From Flavobacteriaceae bacterium UBA6268 (GTDB lineage Bacteria; Bacteroidota; Bacteroidia; Flavobacteriales; Flavobacteriaceae): a stretch of DNA of 64,000 bases. The notes under the pieces are model-generated. The model was not told the DNA's origin. It did not search any database and saw only the letters and a list, made by a program, of their open reading frames with translations. The stretch is taken from positions 23,088 to 87,087 of the forward strand of contig DJVA01000018.1 in the NCBI GenBank assembly GCA_002440705.1, given 5' to 3'. Each line of letters begins with the position of its first letter. Within the stretch, counting starts at the first letter, position 1. Made by a program: the position numbers and the translations under genes. Positions 33,504-42,026 of the stretch are shown one piece after another.

Positions 33504-34547
33504 ATGATTTCACGAAAATCCTACATAATGTCCCTTTTGGTATTTCTCGTTGCAATTCCCTTGGCACTTGCACAGACAGAAATTGCGATAACCTCATACG
33601 ACAAAGCGAGTGAGGTGCTTTGGGCTTCACCCGATGGTTTCGATCTTACCATGGACATCTACACTCCCAATAATGGACAAGTTTCCTACCCAGTAATTGT
33701 AATGTTTCATGGCGGTGGTTGGTTGATTAACAACCAAAGTATCATGGACCAATCCTGTGACTATTTGGCAACTCATGGGAACTATGTGGTTTGCAATGTA
33801 AACTACCGTTTATTGGGCGATATGGAAAATTCGGTAACGATGGATGAAATCATTGAAGATGCCATGGGGGCCATATTGTGGGTAAAGCATCATATTTCAA
33901 ACTATAAAGGTGATCCCGACCGAATCATTGTTACTGGTGATAGCGCGGGAGGACATCTAGCCACTGTCATTACCCTACAGGGGACGCAACTAAATTCGGG
34001 GGGCTTTGATAAGGGCCCCGATGGTTTTCATCCTTCATGGCTTCCCAAAGGAAAGACTTGTGAAGAAATTGCTTTGGAAAATGGAATGGAAGTACAAGCA
34101 GCCATCATCAGTTATGGTGCCTTCAATCTTTATGAAGCTTGTAAGCATGGATTTGAGTCGGCTGGCAATATTTTTTGGACCCTGAGTAATGTTGAACCAA
34201 GAGGTATTTTTGGAAACGAAGTGAATTCTACAGACCATCCCGAATATTATCAAAAAGTTTCACCTTACTATCAAATTTCCAATCCTACAGTTCTGGAATT
34301 ACCTCCCATGTTATTTACGGTTGGGGATAAGGACAATACAACCACTCCTACATCCATCAAGTCTTTCATAAAAAAGCTGAATGAGGCAGGTTATTATGAT
34401 ACTTTGTACTGGGAACACAAAAATAGGCCTCACGCATTTTTGGATTCTGGTTCCAATCCCTATTTGGGAATTCAGTTTGAAAAAGATGCCCCTCCCGCAC
34501 TAGACGTGATGTTGGCTTTTTTGAATGGTATTTTTTATGAGAAATAA
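33504..34547 (+). CDS. Secreted alpha/beta hydrolase (esterase/lipase-like)
   Basis: A 347-residue protein. A signal peptide (IMSLLVFLVAIPLALAQ) is followed by an alpha/beta hydrolase of the BD-FAE/hormone-sensitive-lipase type. The oxyanion motif is FHGGGW (68-73), the nucleophile elbow GDSAGG has Ser147, and a late acid and histidine are visible (VGDKDN and RPHAF). It probably hydrolyses carboxyl esters in the periplasm or outside the cell; the substrate is unknown. It is the last of three same-strand genes and nearly touches the converging pcm gene. Confidence 0.88.
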   Translation: MISRKSYIMSLLVFLVAIPLALAQTEIAITSYDKASEVLWASPDGFDLTMDIYTPNNGQVSYPVIVMFHGGGWLINNQSIMDQSCDYLATHGNYVVCNVNYRLLGDMENSVTMDEIIEDAMGAILWVKHHISNYKGDPDRIIVTGDSAGGHLATVITLQGTQLNSGGFDKGPDGFHPSWLPKGKTCEEIALENGMEVQAAIISYGAFNLYEACKHGFESAGNIFWTLSNVEPRGIFGNEVNSTDHPEYYQKVSPYYQISNPTVLELPPMLFTVGDKDNTTTPTSIKSFIKKLNEAGYYDTLYWEHKNRPHAFLDSGSNPYLGIQFEKDAPPALDVMLAFLNGIFYEK

Positions 34548-34548
34548 C

Positions 34549-35190
34549 TTAGTTTTTATCCCCCAATAGTGGGACAAAACGGTATTCTCCGTGTTCGGTT
34601 TTTTCAAATTCCTTTTCACTTTTTCTGGTGAAAACGGTCATGATCTGCAATTCTTCTCCAACAGGGATGACTAACCTCCCCCCTATTTTTAACTGCGCCA
34701 GTAAGGGTTTGGGAACAAATGGGGCTCCTGCGGTAACCACGATGCCGTCAAAGGGGGCAAATTCTGGAAGACCCTTGTACCCATCACCAAAAACCATTTT
34801 TTTGGGTCGGTAACCAATTTTTGGCAAGAAGAGTGAGGCTTTTTTAAATAGCTCGTTCTGGCGCTCAATGGTATATACTTGGACACCCATTTCAAGGAGT
34901 ACGGCACATTGATATCCACTGCCGGTACCAATTTCCAAAACCTTGTCCCCAGAAACAACTTCAAGCAGTTCGGTTTGTCTGGCAACCGTATAGGGTTGCG
35001 AAATGGTTTGATCGGCAGCAATAGGGAATGCCTTATCCACGTAGGCGTGATCCAAAAACCCACTGTCCATAAACCAATGGCGAGGAACCCTATTGATGGC
35101 TTCCAAGACGTTTTCGTTGGTAATCCCTTTTTTTCGCAAGGAATCGACCAATTTTTTCCGCATGCCTTTGTGCGTAAAAGTATCTTTCAT
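34549..35190 (-). CDS. pcm: Protein-L-isoaspartate O-methyltransferase
   Basis: A 213-residue SAM-dependent enzyme that repairs isoaspartyl residues in aged proteins. The family opening (GITNENVLEAINRVPRHWFM) and the segment QTISQPYTVARQTELL are clear. The SAM-binding motif is VLEIGTGSGYQCAVL, and GDGYKGLPEFAPFDGIVVTA follows. It is cytosolic and probably read alone. Its stop lies one base from the stop of the converging hydrolase gene. Confidence 0.94.
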   Translation of the reverse strand: MKDTFTHKGMRKKLVDSLRKKGITNENVLEAINRVPRHWFMDSGFLDHAYVDKAFPIAADQTISQPYTVARQTELLEVVSGDKVLEIGTGSGYQCAVLLEMGVQVYTIERQNELFKKASLFLPKIGYRPKKMVFGDGYKGLPEFAPFDGIVVTAGAPFVPKPLLAQLKIGGRLVIPVGEELQIMTVFTRKSEKEFEKTEHGEYRFVPLLGDKN

Positions 35191-35288
35191 ACCCTCAAAA
35201 AATGATTGTGCGCTTTTTGATCATTCAAAGCTACTAAAACCCTATCGGAATTTGAAATGCGTGCTGTGCAATTTTCTGTCAAAAAAAG

Positions 35289-35296
35289 TATCTTTG
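35289..35296 (+). promoter_or_regulatory. Bacteroidota -7 box TATCTTTG
   Basis: It lies 15 bases before the ATG at 35312 of the Gfo/Idh/MocA oxidoreductase gene and matches TAnnTTTG exactly. No well-placed TTG box is obvious. Confidence 0.5.
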
Positions 35297-35311
35297 TGAA
35301 AAAACATAACC

Positions 35312-36280
35312 ATGCTTAAAGCTGGCGTTCTGGGTGCTGGGCACCTTGGAAAAATCCACTTGAAATTACTGCACCAGTCTCCGCGGTACGAATTGGTTGG
35401 CTTTTTTGATGCCGATACCAAAGCTTCCAAACAAATCAGTAAGGAGTTAGGATACCGAAGTTTCCCATCGATGGAGGCCCTCATCGAGGCTTGCGATATG
35501 GTCGATGTGGTTACCCCTACCATTCATCATTTTGAATGTGCCCAAAAAGTGATGGAAGCCCGAAAACACCTTTTTATCGAAAAGCCCATCACACAAACTG
35601 TTCAGGAAGCGGAAACCCTCTTAAAACTCGCCAAACAATTTGGGGTCAAGGGACAAGTAGGACATGTAGAACGGTTCAATCCTGCGTTTCATTCGGTTCG
35701 CAACAAATTTGAAAACCCCATGTTCATTGAGGCACATCGCCTTGCGGAATTCAATCCACGTGGTACGGATGTCCCCGTGGTTTTGGACTTAATGATTCAC
35801 GATATTGATGTCATTTTAAGTGTGGTAAAGAGCCCTGTTAAAAATGTGAGTGCCAGTGGTGTCGCCGTCATTTCCGAAACTCCGGACATTGCCAATGCCC
35901 GTATTGAGTTTGAAAATGGCTGCGTGGCGAACCTTACGGCAAGCCGGATTTCGATGAAAAAGATGCGCAAGGCCCGTTTTTTCCAGAAAGACGCCTACAT
36001 TTCCGTCGATTTTCTGGACAAAAAAGTGGAAGTCGTTAAAATGAAGGATGCCCCAAAAAAGACTGACGATTTCGCCATGGTATTGACGAATGCTGAAGGA
36101 AAGAAAAAGCAAATTTATTTCGATAATCCCAAAATTGAGCATAACAATGCCATCCTCGACGAATTGGAAGCGTTTGCCAATGCCATAGAAAATGACACCG
36201 AACCCATTGTAACCTTGAAACAAGGAACCGAGGCATTGCGTGTTGCCCTGCAGATTATTCAAAATTTTAAAACCCTTTAA
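35312..36280 (+). CDS. Gfo/Idh/MocA family oxidoreductase
   Basis: A 322-residue NAD(P)-dependent oxidoreductase. The N-terminal Rossmann fold has GVLGAGHLGKIHLKLL, and the family motif EKPI (FIEKPITQT) is near residue 92. The C-terminal alpha/beta domain carries the usual DLMIHDIDV histidine region. Substrates in this family are sugars, inositols or related compounds; the specific one is unknown. It is six bases upstream of a 3-hydroxyacyl-CoA dehydrogenase gene and likely co-transcribed. Confidence 0.9.
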   Translation: MLKAGVLGAGHLGKIHLKLLHQSPRYELVGFFDADTKASKQISKELGYRSFPSMEALIEACDMVDVVTPTIHHFECAQKVMEARKHLFIEKPITQTVQEAETLLKLAKQFGVKGQVGHVERFNPAFHSVRNKFENPMFIEAHRLAEFNPRGTDVPVVLDLMIHDIDVILSVVKSPVKNVSASGVAVISETPDIANARIEFENGCVANLTASRISMKKMRKARFFQKDAYISVDFLDKKVEVVKMKDAPKKTDDFAMVLTNAEGKKKQIYFDNPKIEHNNAILDELEAFANAIENDTEPIVTLKQGTEALRVALQIIQNFKTL

Positions 36281-36286
36281 TTACAA

Positions 36287-37177
36287 ATGAAAAATGTAGC
36301 TGTAATTGGCGCCGGAACCATGGGCAATGGCATAGCTCATACCTTTGCGCAATTTGACTATAAAGTACAACTCATCGATGTGTCCCAATCGGCGTTGGAT
36401 CGTGGCTTAGCCACCATCGCCAAAAATCTGGATCGGATGGTTGCCAAAGAAACCATCAGCGAGGCCGATAAAATGAAGACCCTTTCCAATATTACCACTT
36501 ATACTAATTTGGAGGAAGGAGTTGAATACGCCAGCTTGGTTGTGGAAGCCGCTACTGAAAATAGCGATTTGAAACTGAAGATATTCAAAGACCTCGACGC
36601 ATTTTGTCCCGAAGATACCATCTTGGCCTCCAACACTTCTTCCATTTCCATCACTCAAATCGCTTCCGTGACTTCCAGACCAGAAATGGTCATTGGGATG
36701 CATTTCATGAATCCGGTGCCCATTATGAAACTGGTTGAAATCATTAAGGGATATAGCACCAGTGATGTTACCTACAAAACCGTCGAGGAGATTTCGAAAA
36801 GGCTGAATAAGGTTCCTGTTGAAGTAAACGATTATCCTGGTTTTGTGGCCAATCGCATTTTGATGCCCATGATTAATGAAGCCGTGGAAACACTTTACAA
36901 CGGAGTGGCAGGTGTTCAAGAAATCGATACCGTAATGAAATTGGGCATGGCCCATCCGATGGGTCCCTTGCAACTGGCCGATTTTATTGGATTGGATGTA
37001 TGCCTCTCCATCCTAAAAGTGATGTACGATGGTTTCAAAAACCCAAAATACGCACCGTGTCCCTTGTTGGTAAATATGGTTATGGCAGGCAAACTTGGAA
37101 TCAAAAGCGGCGAGGGGTTTTATGATTATTCAGAAAGTAAAAAGGCAGAAAAGGTGGCCAAGATGTTTCAATCCTAA
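36287..37177 (+). CDS. 3-hydroxybutyryl-CoA dehydrogenase
   Basis: A 296-residue NAD-dependent 3-hydroxyacyl-CoA dehydrogenase, acting on short-chain 3-hydroxyacyl-CoA in fatty-acid or butanoate metabolism. It has the NAD motif VAVIGAGTMGNGIAH, the catalytic histidine segment GMHFMNPVPIMKLVE with a downstream glutamate, and FVANRILMPMINEA typical of the dimer domain. The length fits the stand-alone (Hbd/PaaH) form and not the multifunctional FadB. It follows the Gfo/Idh/MocA gene closely. Confidence 0.92.
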   Translation: MKNVAVIGAGTMGNGIAHTFAQFDYKVQLIDVSQSALDRGLATIAKNLDRMVAKETISEADKMKTLSNITTYTNLEEGVEYASLVVEAATENSDLKLKIFKDLDAFCPEDTILASNTSSISITQIASVTSRPEMVIGMHFMNPVPIMKLVEIIKGYSTSDVTYKTVEEISKRLNKVPVEVNDYPGFVANRILMPMINEAVETLYNGVAGVQEIDTVMKLGMAHPMGPLQLADFIGLDVCLSILKVMYDGFKNPKYAPCPLLVNMVMAGKLGIKSGEGFYDYSESKKAEKVAKMFQS

Positions 37178-37429
37178 CTGCCCCAATACTTTCACTAAAA
37201 ATGGCCATGGTTCTTGTTAAATCCTTATAGGTTCTGAGGCCTCTAAAGTAAACTTCGTGCTATTCCCTTGCTTTTTTAAAAAGCTTGACCATGCATCCAA
37301 AAGCAGGTAGATTGCTCCAACCCTTTAAATTTGTTCCATGAAAGTAGGATTAACTACCGTTGAAAACTTCATGGAAATCCGTCCTTAAACCGCTTGGAAT
37401 TTGCTTAGTTTATGTTGAAATTTGATACC

Positions 37430-38086
37430 ATGAGCATTGCTGAAAACCTGCATCATATTCAGTCCCAAATTCCGGAAAATGTTTCCTTGGTCGCCGTTTC
37501 AAAAACCAGGCCAGTCGACGAGTTAATGCAAGCGTATGAAGCCGGGCAACGGGTTTTTGGGGAAAATAAAATTCAGGAAATGGTCACAAAATGGGAACAC
37601 ATGCCAAAGGATGTACAATGGCACATGATTGGACATGTGCAGACCAACAAGGTTAAGTACATGGCCGGGTTTGTTGCCTTGATCCATGCGGTGGATAGTT
37701 TGAAACTCCTTCAGGAAATCAATAAACAAGCTGAAAAGAACCAGCGAACCATTTCCTGCTTGTTGCAAATCAAGATTGCCAAAGAGGACAGTAAATATGG
37801 ACTGAATGAAAATGAAGCCCTCGATTTGTTGCAGCATCCCTTGCTAAACACCCTGAAAAATGTTCGCATTGTTGGCTTAATGGGCATGGCCACATTCACA
37901 AAAAATGAAAGACAATTGGATGAGGAATTCGGTCGTTTGCAAAAATTTTACAATAACTACAAGACCCTATTTAACTTTGATATTTTGTCGATGGGAATGA
38001 GTGGCGACTACCCAATTGCCCTTAAACATGAAAGCAACATGATACGGGTAGGAAGTGCCATCTTTGGACAACGTAAATACGATTAA
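37430..38086 (+). CDS. YggS family PLP-binding protein (PLP homeostasis)
   Basis: A 218-residue PLP-binding barrel protein of the YggS/PLPBP (PROSC) family, which keeps pyridoxal phosphate levels in balance and has no known catalytic activity. PLP is expected on Lys25 in VAVSKTRP. The signatures FGENKIQEM, WHMIGHVQTNK and the late MGMSGDYPIAL with GSAIFGQR are all present. The ATG at 37430 (MSIAENL) fits the family better than one at 37412. The next gene begins around its 3' end. Confidence 0.92.
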   Translation: MSIAENLHHIQSQIPENVSLVAVSKTRPVDELMQAYEAGQRVFGENKIQEMVTKWEHMPKDVQWHMIGHVQTNKVKYMAGFVALIHAVDSLKLLQEINKQAEKNQRTISCLLQIKIAKEDSKYGLNENEALDLLQHPLLNTLKNVRIVGLMGMATFTKNERQLDEEFGRLQKFYNNYKTLFNFDILSMGMSGDYPIALKHESNMIRVGSAIFGQRKYD

Positions 38087-39479
38087 AACACCATTTTTGA
38101 ACTACGCCATTTTAGATATCGAGACCACAGGAGGTAAATATAACGAAGAAGGTATTACCGAAATTGCCATATACCGGTTTGACGGCCATGGGATTGTAGA
38201 CCAATTCTGTAGTTTAATCAATCCCGAACGGAGCATTCAACCTTTTGTGGTTAACCTTACGGGCATCAACAATGAAATGCTTCGGAATGCTCCCAAATTT
38301 TATGAGGTCGCCAAACGCATTATTGAAATTACGGAAAATGCCATTGTGGTGGCGCACAACGCGCAATTTGACCACCGGATTTTGGCAACCGAGTTCGATC
38401 GGCTGGGCTACGAATTTGAAAAGGACACCCTCTGCACTGTTGAATTGGCAAAAAAACTGATCCCCGGAAAGGAATCCTACAGCTTGGGTAAATTGTGCCG
38501 CTCCTTGGGAATACCCATTAGCGATCGTCACCGAGCACAAGGGGATGCCATGGCAACAGTGACCCTCTTTAAAATGTTACTGGCCAGGGATACCACAAAG
38601 GAAATTGTTACCCAAACTGTACGGAAAGACCCAAAGCGCCAGTTGGAGCCTAAACTCTTAGAGCTCATTGACAAGGCACCTACCGATACTGGCGTTTATT
38701 ACATGCATCGAGCCGATGGTAGTATTATCTATATCGGTAAAAGCAAAAATATCCGGAAACGTCTCATCCAACACTTTACCAGTGACAATCGAAAATCAAA
38801 AAAAATGCAGTTGGAAGTCTCGGAAGTGACCTACGAAAAAACAGGAAGCGAATTAATTGCCTTGTTGAAAGAAAGCGAGGAAATAAAACGCAATAAGCCA
38901 CTCTTTAACCGAGCACTTCGAAGGAGTTTATTTACGTATCAACTTTCTTCGTTTACGGACGATTTGGGCTACCTAAACCTAAAAATCGAAAAAGCGGACA
39001 GCCGCAAAAAAGCCGTTACCACCTTTAGCAATTTTCAGCAAGCAAAATCGTCCTTGTACCGAATTACCGAAAAATACCAACTGTGCCAAAAATTAACCGG
39101 CCTTTACGAAACCAAAACCAGTTGTTTTTTGCACAGCATCAAGGAATGTCATGGTGCATGTATTGGAAAAGAATCCCCCGGTTCCTATAACGAACGGGCA
39201 ACACAATTTTTAGACGAACACAGCTACGCCAACAAGCACATGCTCATCATCGACCATGGTAGGGATATTGACGAACGGTCGGTAGTCTTGATTGAAAATG
39301 GCAAGTACATTGGTTTTGGTTTTTTCAACCTGAACTACCAAATCAACAATCCAGAAGTGTTGAAGTCCATTATCACCCCCATGCAGGACAATAGGGATTC
39401 CCAACACATCATTCAAACATACCTTCGTAAAAACAAAGTACTGAAAATCATCAACCTCGCTACTCATAAGGTAGATTGA
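38055..39479 (+). CDS. DnaQ-like exonuclease fused to a GIY-YIG (UvrC/Cho-like) nuclease
   Basis: A protein of up to 474 residues with two nuclease domains. Residues about 17-180 are a DEDDh 3'-5' exonuclease like the epsilon subunit of DNA polymerase III (D21-I-E23, HNAQFD with D106, H159 and D164). Residues about 210-300 are a GIY-YIG domain (TGVYYM, YIGKSKNIRKRL), as in UvrC and Cho. The C-terminal part resembles the UvrC/Cho middle region with cysteines. It should act in DNA repair. The start is uncertain: GTG at 38055 overlaps yggS by 32 bases, while TTG at 38064 or 38097 is also possible and the latter places the exonuclease motif near the N-terminus. Confidence 0.86.
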   Translation: MPSLDNVNTIKTPFLNYAILDIETTGGKYNEEGITEIAIYRFDGHGIVDQFCSLINPERSIQPFVVNLTGINNEMLRNAPKFYEVAKRIIEITENAIVVAHNAQFDHRILATEFDRLGYEFEKDTLCTVELAKKLIPGKESYSLGKLCRSLGIPISDRHRAQGDAMATVTLFKMLLARDTTKEIVTQTVRKDPKRQLEPKLLELIDKAPTDTGVYYMHRADGSIIYIGKSKNIRKRLIQHFTSDNRKSKKMQLEVSEVTYEKTGSELIALLKESEEIKRNKPLFNRALRRSLFTYQLSSFTDDLGYLNLKIEKADSRKKAVTTFSNFQQAKSSLYRITEKYQLCQKLTGLYETKTSCFLHSIKECHGACIGKESPGSYNERATQFLDEHSYANKHMLIIDHGRDIDERSVVLIENGKYIGFGFFNLNYQINNPEVLKSIITPMQDNRDSQHIIQTYLRKNKVLKIINLATHKVD

Positions 39480-39519
39480 AGAAACTTCTGTACTTTTATG
39501 AAGTAAATCATCTTAAACT

Positions 39520-40347
39520 GTGACCAAACCCAACTCCAATTGGCGTAGAAAAATTCATGACATCATTTATGAAGCCGATACCCCTGCGGGGAAGTTTTTT
39601 GATGTGGTGTTACTTTTTTTGATCCTCTTGAGCGTCATTTTTGTAATGATTGAAAGCGTTAGGGGAATGTCCGCCAAGGTTTACGACTACCTGTATGTAG
39701 GAGAATGGATTATCACGGTATTTTTTAGTGTTGAATATGTACTGAGAATTATCAGTGTTCGGAAACCCTTTAGGTATATTTTCAGTTTTTATGGCATCAT
39801 CGATTTGCTTTCAACCATTCCCCTTTACCTCTCCTTTGTGCTGGCCGGAAGCAATTACCTGCTTACGGTAAGGGCACTGCGATTGTTGAGGGTCTTCAGG
39901 ATTTTGAAGATCACTAGGTATCTTGGCGAAGCCAACCGGCTCAAAAAAGCCCTTTCAGACAGTAGACCAAAAATTTTGGTGTTCCTTTTTGCAGTACTGA
40001 TCATTGCGGTAATTGCTGGCACCCTGATGTACCTTATTGAAGGGGAGGAAAATGGGTTTACCAGCATTCCTAGAAGTATTTATTGGTGTATCGTAACCCT
40101 TACCACAGTGGGCTTTGGCGATATTGCCCCCGCAACGCCTTTAGGCCAATTTTTAGCAACCATCATCATGATTTTGGGTTATGGCATTATTGCTGTACCC
40201 ACCGGAATAGTGAGTGCCGAATACTCCAAAGCCAAGGACTATGTACACGTAAACACACAGTCTTGCCCAAATTGCAATGCTTTTCGCCACAGGGACGATG
40301 CCAAATATTGTTACCAATGCGGTGAGGAATTGAACCCAGAAACCTAA
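39520..40347 (+). CDS. Voltage-gated potassium channel-like protein with a C-terminal zinc ribbon
   Basis: A 275-residue six-helix ion channel. The S4 helix has a basic residue at every third position (R118, R121, R124, R127, K130), and the pore has the potassium selectivity filter TVGFGD (196-201). After S6, a short cytosolic tail holds four cysteines at 249, 252, 264 and 267 (CPNC and CYQC), a zinc-ribbon pattern. It should conduct K+ across the inner membrane in a voltage-dependent way. GTG at 39520 is the only sensible start. It is followed three bases later by miaA. Confidence 0.9.
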   Translation: MTKPNSNWRRKIHDIIYEADTPAGKFFDVVLLFLILLSVIFVMIESVRGMSAKVYDYLYVGEWIITVFFSVEYVLRIISVRKPFRYIFSFYGIIDLLSTIPLYLSFVLAGSNYLLTVRALRLLRVFRILKITRYLGEANRLKKALSDSRPKILVFLFAVLIIAVIAGTLMYLIEGEENGFTSIPRSIYWCIVTLTTVGFGDIAPATPLGQFLATIIMILGYGIIAVPTGIVSAEYSKAKDYVHVNTQSCPNCNAFRHRDDAKYCYQCGEELNPET

Positions 40348-40350
40348 TAG

Positions 40351-41277
40351 ATGGTAACCCAAAAGCCTTTACTGGTTTGCATTGTTGGCCCCACTGCCAT
40401 TGGAAAAACTGCGTTGTCCATAAACTTGGCTAAACACTTTCAAACAGAAATACTTTCGGCCGATTCCCGCCAGTTTTACCAAGAAATGACCATAGGTACT
40501 GCCGTACCTTCAAAAATGGAATTGGACAGTGTCCCTCACCATTTCATTCAACATAAAAGTGTTTTAGACGACTACAGCGTGGGGGATTTTGAAAGGGATG
40601 CCATCAACTGTCTCGAACAATTATTTCAAGAACACCCCTTAGTCTTTTTGGTAGGAGGTTCAGGGTTGTATGTGGACGCCATTGTTACGGGATTGGATGA
40701 TTTTCCCGAAGTACTTCCTAATGTTAGGGAGCAACTTAACGAGGAATTTCAGCAAAAGGGCCTTGAATCTCTTCAAAAGGAATTGAACGAAAAAGATCCC
40801 GATTATTTTCAACAAGTAGATGCGCAAAATCCGCAGCGGATAATTAGGGCCTTGGAAGTAATTCGGAGTTCGGGAAAGCCATTTTCTTCCTTCAGAAAAA
40901 ATAAAAAAACAACTCGTCATTTTGATGTAATCTACCTAGGTTTGGATGCCGATCGAGAGGTTGTTTACCAGCGCATCAACGACCGCGTCGATGCCATGAT
41001 GGAATCTGGTTTGCTGGAAGAAGCTCAGCATTTATACGTGCACAGAAGACGCAATGCCCTTCAAACGGTAGGCTACCGTGAACTATTTGACTATTTTGAC
41101 GGAAATAGTACCCTTCCAGAGGCCGTATCAGAAATAAAAAAGAATACGCGTCGATTTGCAAAAAGACAAGGAACTTGGTTTCGGAAAAACAATGAAATTC
41201 ATTGGTTCGATTGGGAAACTCCTTATGAGGAAATCGTCAATTTTATAAAGGAAACCCTTACCCCAAAAAAAGGGTAA
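40351..41277 (+). CDS. miaA: tRNA dimethylallyltransferase
   Basis: A 308-residue enzyme that adds a dimethylallyl group to A37 of tRNAs reading codons that begin with U. The P-loop GPTAIGKTAL, the SADSRQFYQEM motif, GGSGLYVDAI and the DxNPQRIIRALEVI region are all characteristic. The length is normal. It begins three bases after the channel gene. A perfect hairpin covers its stop codon and may end transcription. Confidence 0.95.
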   Translation: MVTQKPLLVCIVGPTAIGKTALSINLAKHFQTEILSADSRQFYQEMTIGTAVPSKMELDSVPHHFIQHKSVLDDYSVGDFERDAINCLEQLFQEHPLVFLVGGSGLYVDAIVTGLDDFPEVLPNVREQLNEEFQQKGLESLQKELNEKDPDYFQQVDAQNPQRIIRALEVIRSSGKPFSSFRKNKKTTRHFDVIYLGLDADREVVYQRINDRVDAMMESGLLEEAQHLYVHRRRNALQTVGYRELFDYFDGNSTLPEAVSEIKKNTRRFAKRQGTWFRKNNEIHWFDWETPYEEIVNFIKETLTPKKG

Positions 41278-41280
41278 GGG
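41255..41280. terminator. Hairpin covering the miaA stop codon
   Basis: CCCTTACCC and GGGTAAGGG form a perfect nine-base stem with an A-rich eight-base loop, spanning the last codons and stop of miaA. No T-run follows. It lies between the converging miaA and response-regulator genes. Confidence 0.45.
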
Positions 41281-41306
41281 CTTAGGCCACTTAATATGCT
41301 TGGTGT

Positions 41307-42023
41307 TTATTGGTCGACTTCACTTTTCACCACCAACCGGAATCCTTCCCCGTGAATGTTGATGATTTCTACATCGTCGTCTTTACCAAGATACTTTCTG
41401 AGCTTGGCAATATAAACATCCATACTTCGGGAAGTAAAATAATTGTCGTCCCTCCAAATTTTCGTCAAAGCCAATTCGCGAGGCATTAGGTCATTCTTAT
41501 GAAGAGCCAACAAACGCAACAGATCATTTTCCTTGGGGGATAATTTGATAGGTGCTTCATCTTTATAGGTAAGAAACCGCAATTTGGAATTCAGGAAAAA
41601 GTTCCCAACCTGAAACTCAAACTGTTTGCTGTCGGCTATGGAATCGGTAGCTTTACGCTGAATGATGGCTTTTATTTTCATAAGTAGCACTTCGCTGTCG
41701 AACGGTTTGTTCAAGTAATCGTCTGCCCCAACCTTATACCCTTTTAACACATCTTCCTTCATGGCTTTTGCCGTCAAGAAAATGATAGGGACATCCTGGT
41801 TCTTTTCGCGAATTTCCTTAGCCAAGGTAAAGCCATCTTTGTAGGGCATCATGACATCCAAAATACAGAGGTCAAAATCGTCCTTTTTAAACTTTTCAAA
41901 GCCCTCCATACCATTTTTGGCATGAGTTACCGAATAGTCGTTCATGGTGAGGTAATCCTTTAGTACCGTCCCAAAATTGGGATCGTCCTCTACTAGCAAG
42001 ATTTTTTTGTTTTGTGTTTCCAT
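41307..42023 (-). CDS. rprY: OmpR-family response regulator, RprY-like
   Basis: A 238-residue two-domain regulator. The receiver domain (about 1-120) has the acidic pair VEDDP, the phosphorylated Asp56 in LCILDVMMP, and the conserved TAKA and KPFD motifs. The C-terminal winged-helix DNA-binding domain (about 135-232) is of OmpR type. It lies three bases downstream of the histidine kinase gene. The pair resembles RprXY of Bacteroidota; the gene name is by resemblance and the signal is unknown. Confidence 0.9.
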   Translation of the reverse strand: METQNKKILLVEDDPNFGTVLKDYLTMNDYSVTHAKNGMEGFEKFKKDDFDLCILDVMMPYKDGFTLAKEIREKNQDVPIIFLTAKAMKEDVLKGYKVGADDYLNKPFDSEVLLMKIKAIIQRKATDSIADSKQFEFQVGNFFLNSKLRFLTYKDEAPIKLSPKENDLLRLLALHKNDLMPRELALTKIWRDDNYFTSRSMDVYIAKLRKYLGKDDDVEIINIHGEGFRLVVKSEVDQ

Positions 42024-42026
42024 ATA

